The notes beneath the pieces were generated by a model. It had not been told where the DNA came from, ran no database searches, and saw only the letters and a program-made list of their open reading frames with translations. Below are positions 21,165-22,151 of a stretch of 22,151 bases of DNA, one piece after another (the stretch's first letter is position 1; each line of letters starts with the position of its first letter). The translations under genes were made by a program, and so were the position numbers. Source of the stretch: a virus; IMG/VR virus record IMGVR_UViG_3300047497_000262, positions 1 to 22,151 of that record, one strand, 5' to 3'.

Positions 21165-22151
21165 TTACTTCTGTTCCCTCGGCTGCGACTTCAGCGAAAA
21201 CTGGTTCCCCTGCTTCGCGTTCTCGTCCACCGTGCGTTGTATATCCAGCTTCCCCAGATCCGTCTTATTCTCGCCGCCGTACGAAGTCACGTAGTGCAAC
21301 TTCCCGCCGGCCAGCCAGTAATCCGAAACTGCGAAGCTCGATCCATCCTTCATATACAGCAGCGTAGGCGTTGCTGGCGCAGCAGGCGCAGTGCCCGCAT
21401 CGTTCAACGTCACCGTCGGCCCGCTCGCGTCCGCTGTACCATTCGCCTCCGCCGGATTCGCCGCCACGGTCGCATTCGCGTCGGTGCCGTTCGCTCCGCT
21501 CGCATCCAGCGTGTAGTCTACGCCGGCTGTACCGCCGCCCGATCCCACCGCATTGCCGGATGACGCATACGTCCAGCCATTCACATCGCCGCCGCCAAAA
21601 ATTCCATAACCGCCACCGAACCCGTATCCCAGCCCGAATCCGCCGCCCCATCCATAGCCGGCGCCGAATCCATAGCACCCGAAGAAAGGATCACACGGCC
21701 CGCCAAATCCAAATCCGTAATACCCCAGGCCAAAGTACGGGTAGCCGTAAAATCCATACCCATACGGATAGTACGGGTAATATCCGCGAACCGGGGTCCG
21801 TGGCCCTGCGGGGATTCCATTCGCTCTCGCCTGTGTCGCGTTTTGCCCTACGAATCGGCCTCCGCCATTCGGATTCGCAGGATTCGAACCATTCGCCGTA
21901 GTTGCCGGTTTCGCGCTCGTCGAATTACTGTGCGTCCCTGACCCACTATTTGCCGTTCCGCGCGAGGGTCCTGGTGCGGAGCTCCCGCGCGATGCCGAAG
22001 GCGCAGGTGCCCATCCACCGCCGCCTCCGCCGAAATGTCCGCCACCGCCACCACCACCGTGCCCGCCGCCGTGTTGTGCAAACGCGCCAGGCGCCAAGGT
22101 CAACGCCGCGCACACCAACCCAGCGCAGAGCCATTCACGTGAAATCTTCAT
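21165..22151 (-). CDS. Gly/Tyr-rich secreted protein, start at the window edge
   Basis: This 328-aa protein has its ATG on the last three bases of the window. A clean Sec signal peptide (MKISREWLCAGLVCAALTLA, cleavage near AFA-Q at residue 25) supports this as the true start, though upstream sequence is not visible. The mature protein has a His/Gly run (GGGHGGGGGGGHFGG), a Ser/Ala/Asn linker, a strongly repetitive Gly-Tyr-Phe-Pro region (YYPYYPYGYGFYGYPYFG is typical) and a folded C-terminal domain of about 65 residues (LLYMKDGSSFAVSDYWLAGG, LHYVTSYGG, LDIQRTVDENAKQ). I associate that C-terminal domain with secreted proteins of Acidobacteriota. It is probably a host cell-surface protein and not part of the phage cassette. 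Confidence 0.85.
   Translation of the reverse strand: MKISREWLCAGLVCAALTLAPGAFAQHGGGHGGGGGGGHFGGGGGGWAPAPSASRGSSAPGPSRGTANSGSGTHSNSTSAKPATTANGSNPANPNGGGRFVGQNATQARANGIPAGPRTPVRGYYPYYPYGYGFYGYPYFGLGYYGFGFGGPCDPFFGCYGFGAGYGWGGGFGLGYGFGGGYGIFGGGDVNGWTYASSGNAVGSGGGTAGVDYTLDASGANGTDANATVAANPAEANGTADASGPTVTLNDAGTAPAAPATPTLLYMKDGSSFAVSDYWLAGGKLHYVTSYGGENKTDLGKLDIQRTVDENAKQGNQFSLKSQPREQK

Noticed and set aside
1-22151. CRISPR array, tRNA or rRNA genes, insertion sequence, att site duplication
   Set aside because: Looked for on both strands; no regularly spaced direct repeats, cloverleaf, rRNA-like stretch, transposase or flanking long duplication seen.

Overview
The window is about 22 kb of GC-rich DNA that reads as a chromosomal region of an Acidobacteriota (Terriglobia-like) bacterium, or a provirus of one. 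This assignment is inference. It rests on a PEP-CTERM protein, a Gly/Tyr-rich secreted protein with a C-terminal domain I associate with that phylum, and many GTAG/GTGG-headed REP-like double hairpins. I see no tRNA, rRNA, CRISPR array, integrase or transposase.

The minus strand carries a phage head and packaging cassette, read from right to left. A near-consensus sigma70 promoter (20937-20965) and a structured leader ending in a terminator-like hairpin precede two small genes (126 aa; 154 aa membrane-anchored) and a second terminator. Next come a Cys-rich 107-aa protein, a small-terminase candidate, a 54-aa two-helix membrane protein, the large terminase, a 111-113 aa coiled-coil protein, a 118-aa protein, a 345-aa single-pass membrane protein, a portal with a zinc-ribbon insertion, a scaffold-like protein, a 52-aa ORF, the major capsid protein with its own terminator, a 196-aa protein and a zinc-ribbon protein. 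After these lie a 1456-aa beta-helix protein with a pectate-lyase-type fold but a Sec signal peptide, and a 122-aa hydrophobic protein. Tail tube, tape measure, integrase, replication and lysis genes are not recognisable here.

The plus strand carries only host-type genes, each apparently transcribed alone: a 5'-truncated RidA-family gene at the left edge, a PEP-CTERM protein, a secreted 236-aa protein, and a PilZ plus receiver-domain regulator whose phospho-acceptor Asp is replaced by Glu. The last three sit inside the phage cassette in the opposite orientation, two of them next to REP-like hairpins and one next to a degenerate copy. A Gly/Tyr-rich secreted protein (minus strand, right edge) with a strong terminator closes the window.

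Taken together, this is a capsid-making and DNA-packaging module with intact catalytic motifs, apparently long resident, carrying envelope and signalling genes and REP repeats between its genes. Whether it is an eroding prophage, a tail-poor or podovirus-like prophage, or a domesticated capsid element cannot be settled from this window. All product names come from reading motifs and context; no database search was possible.
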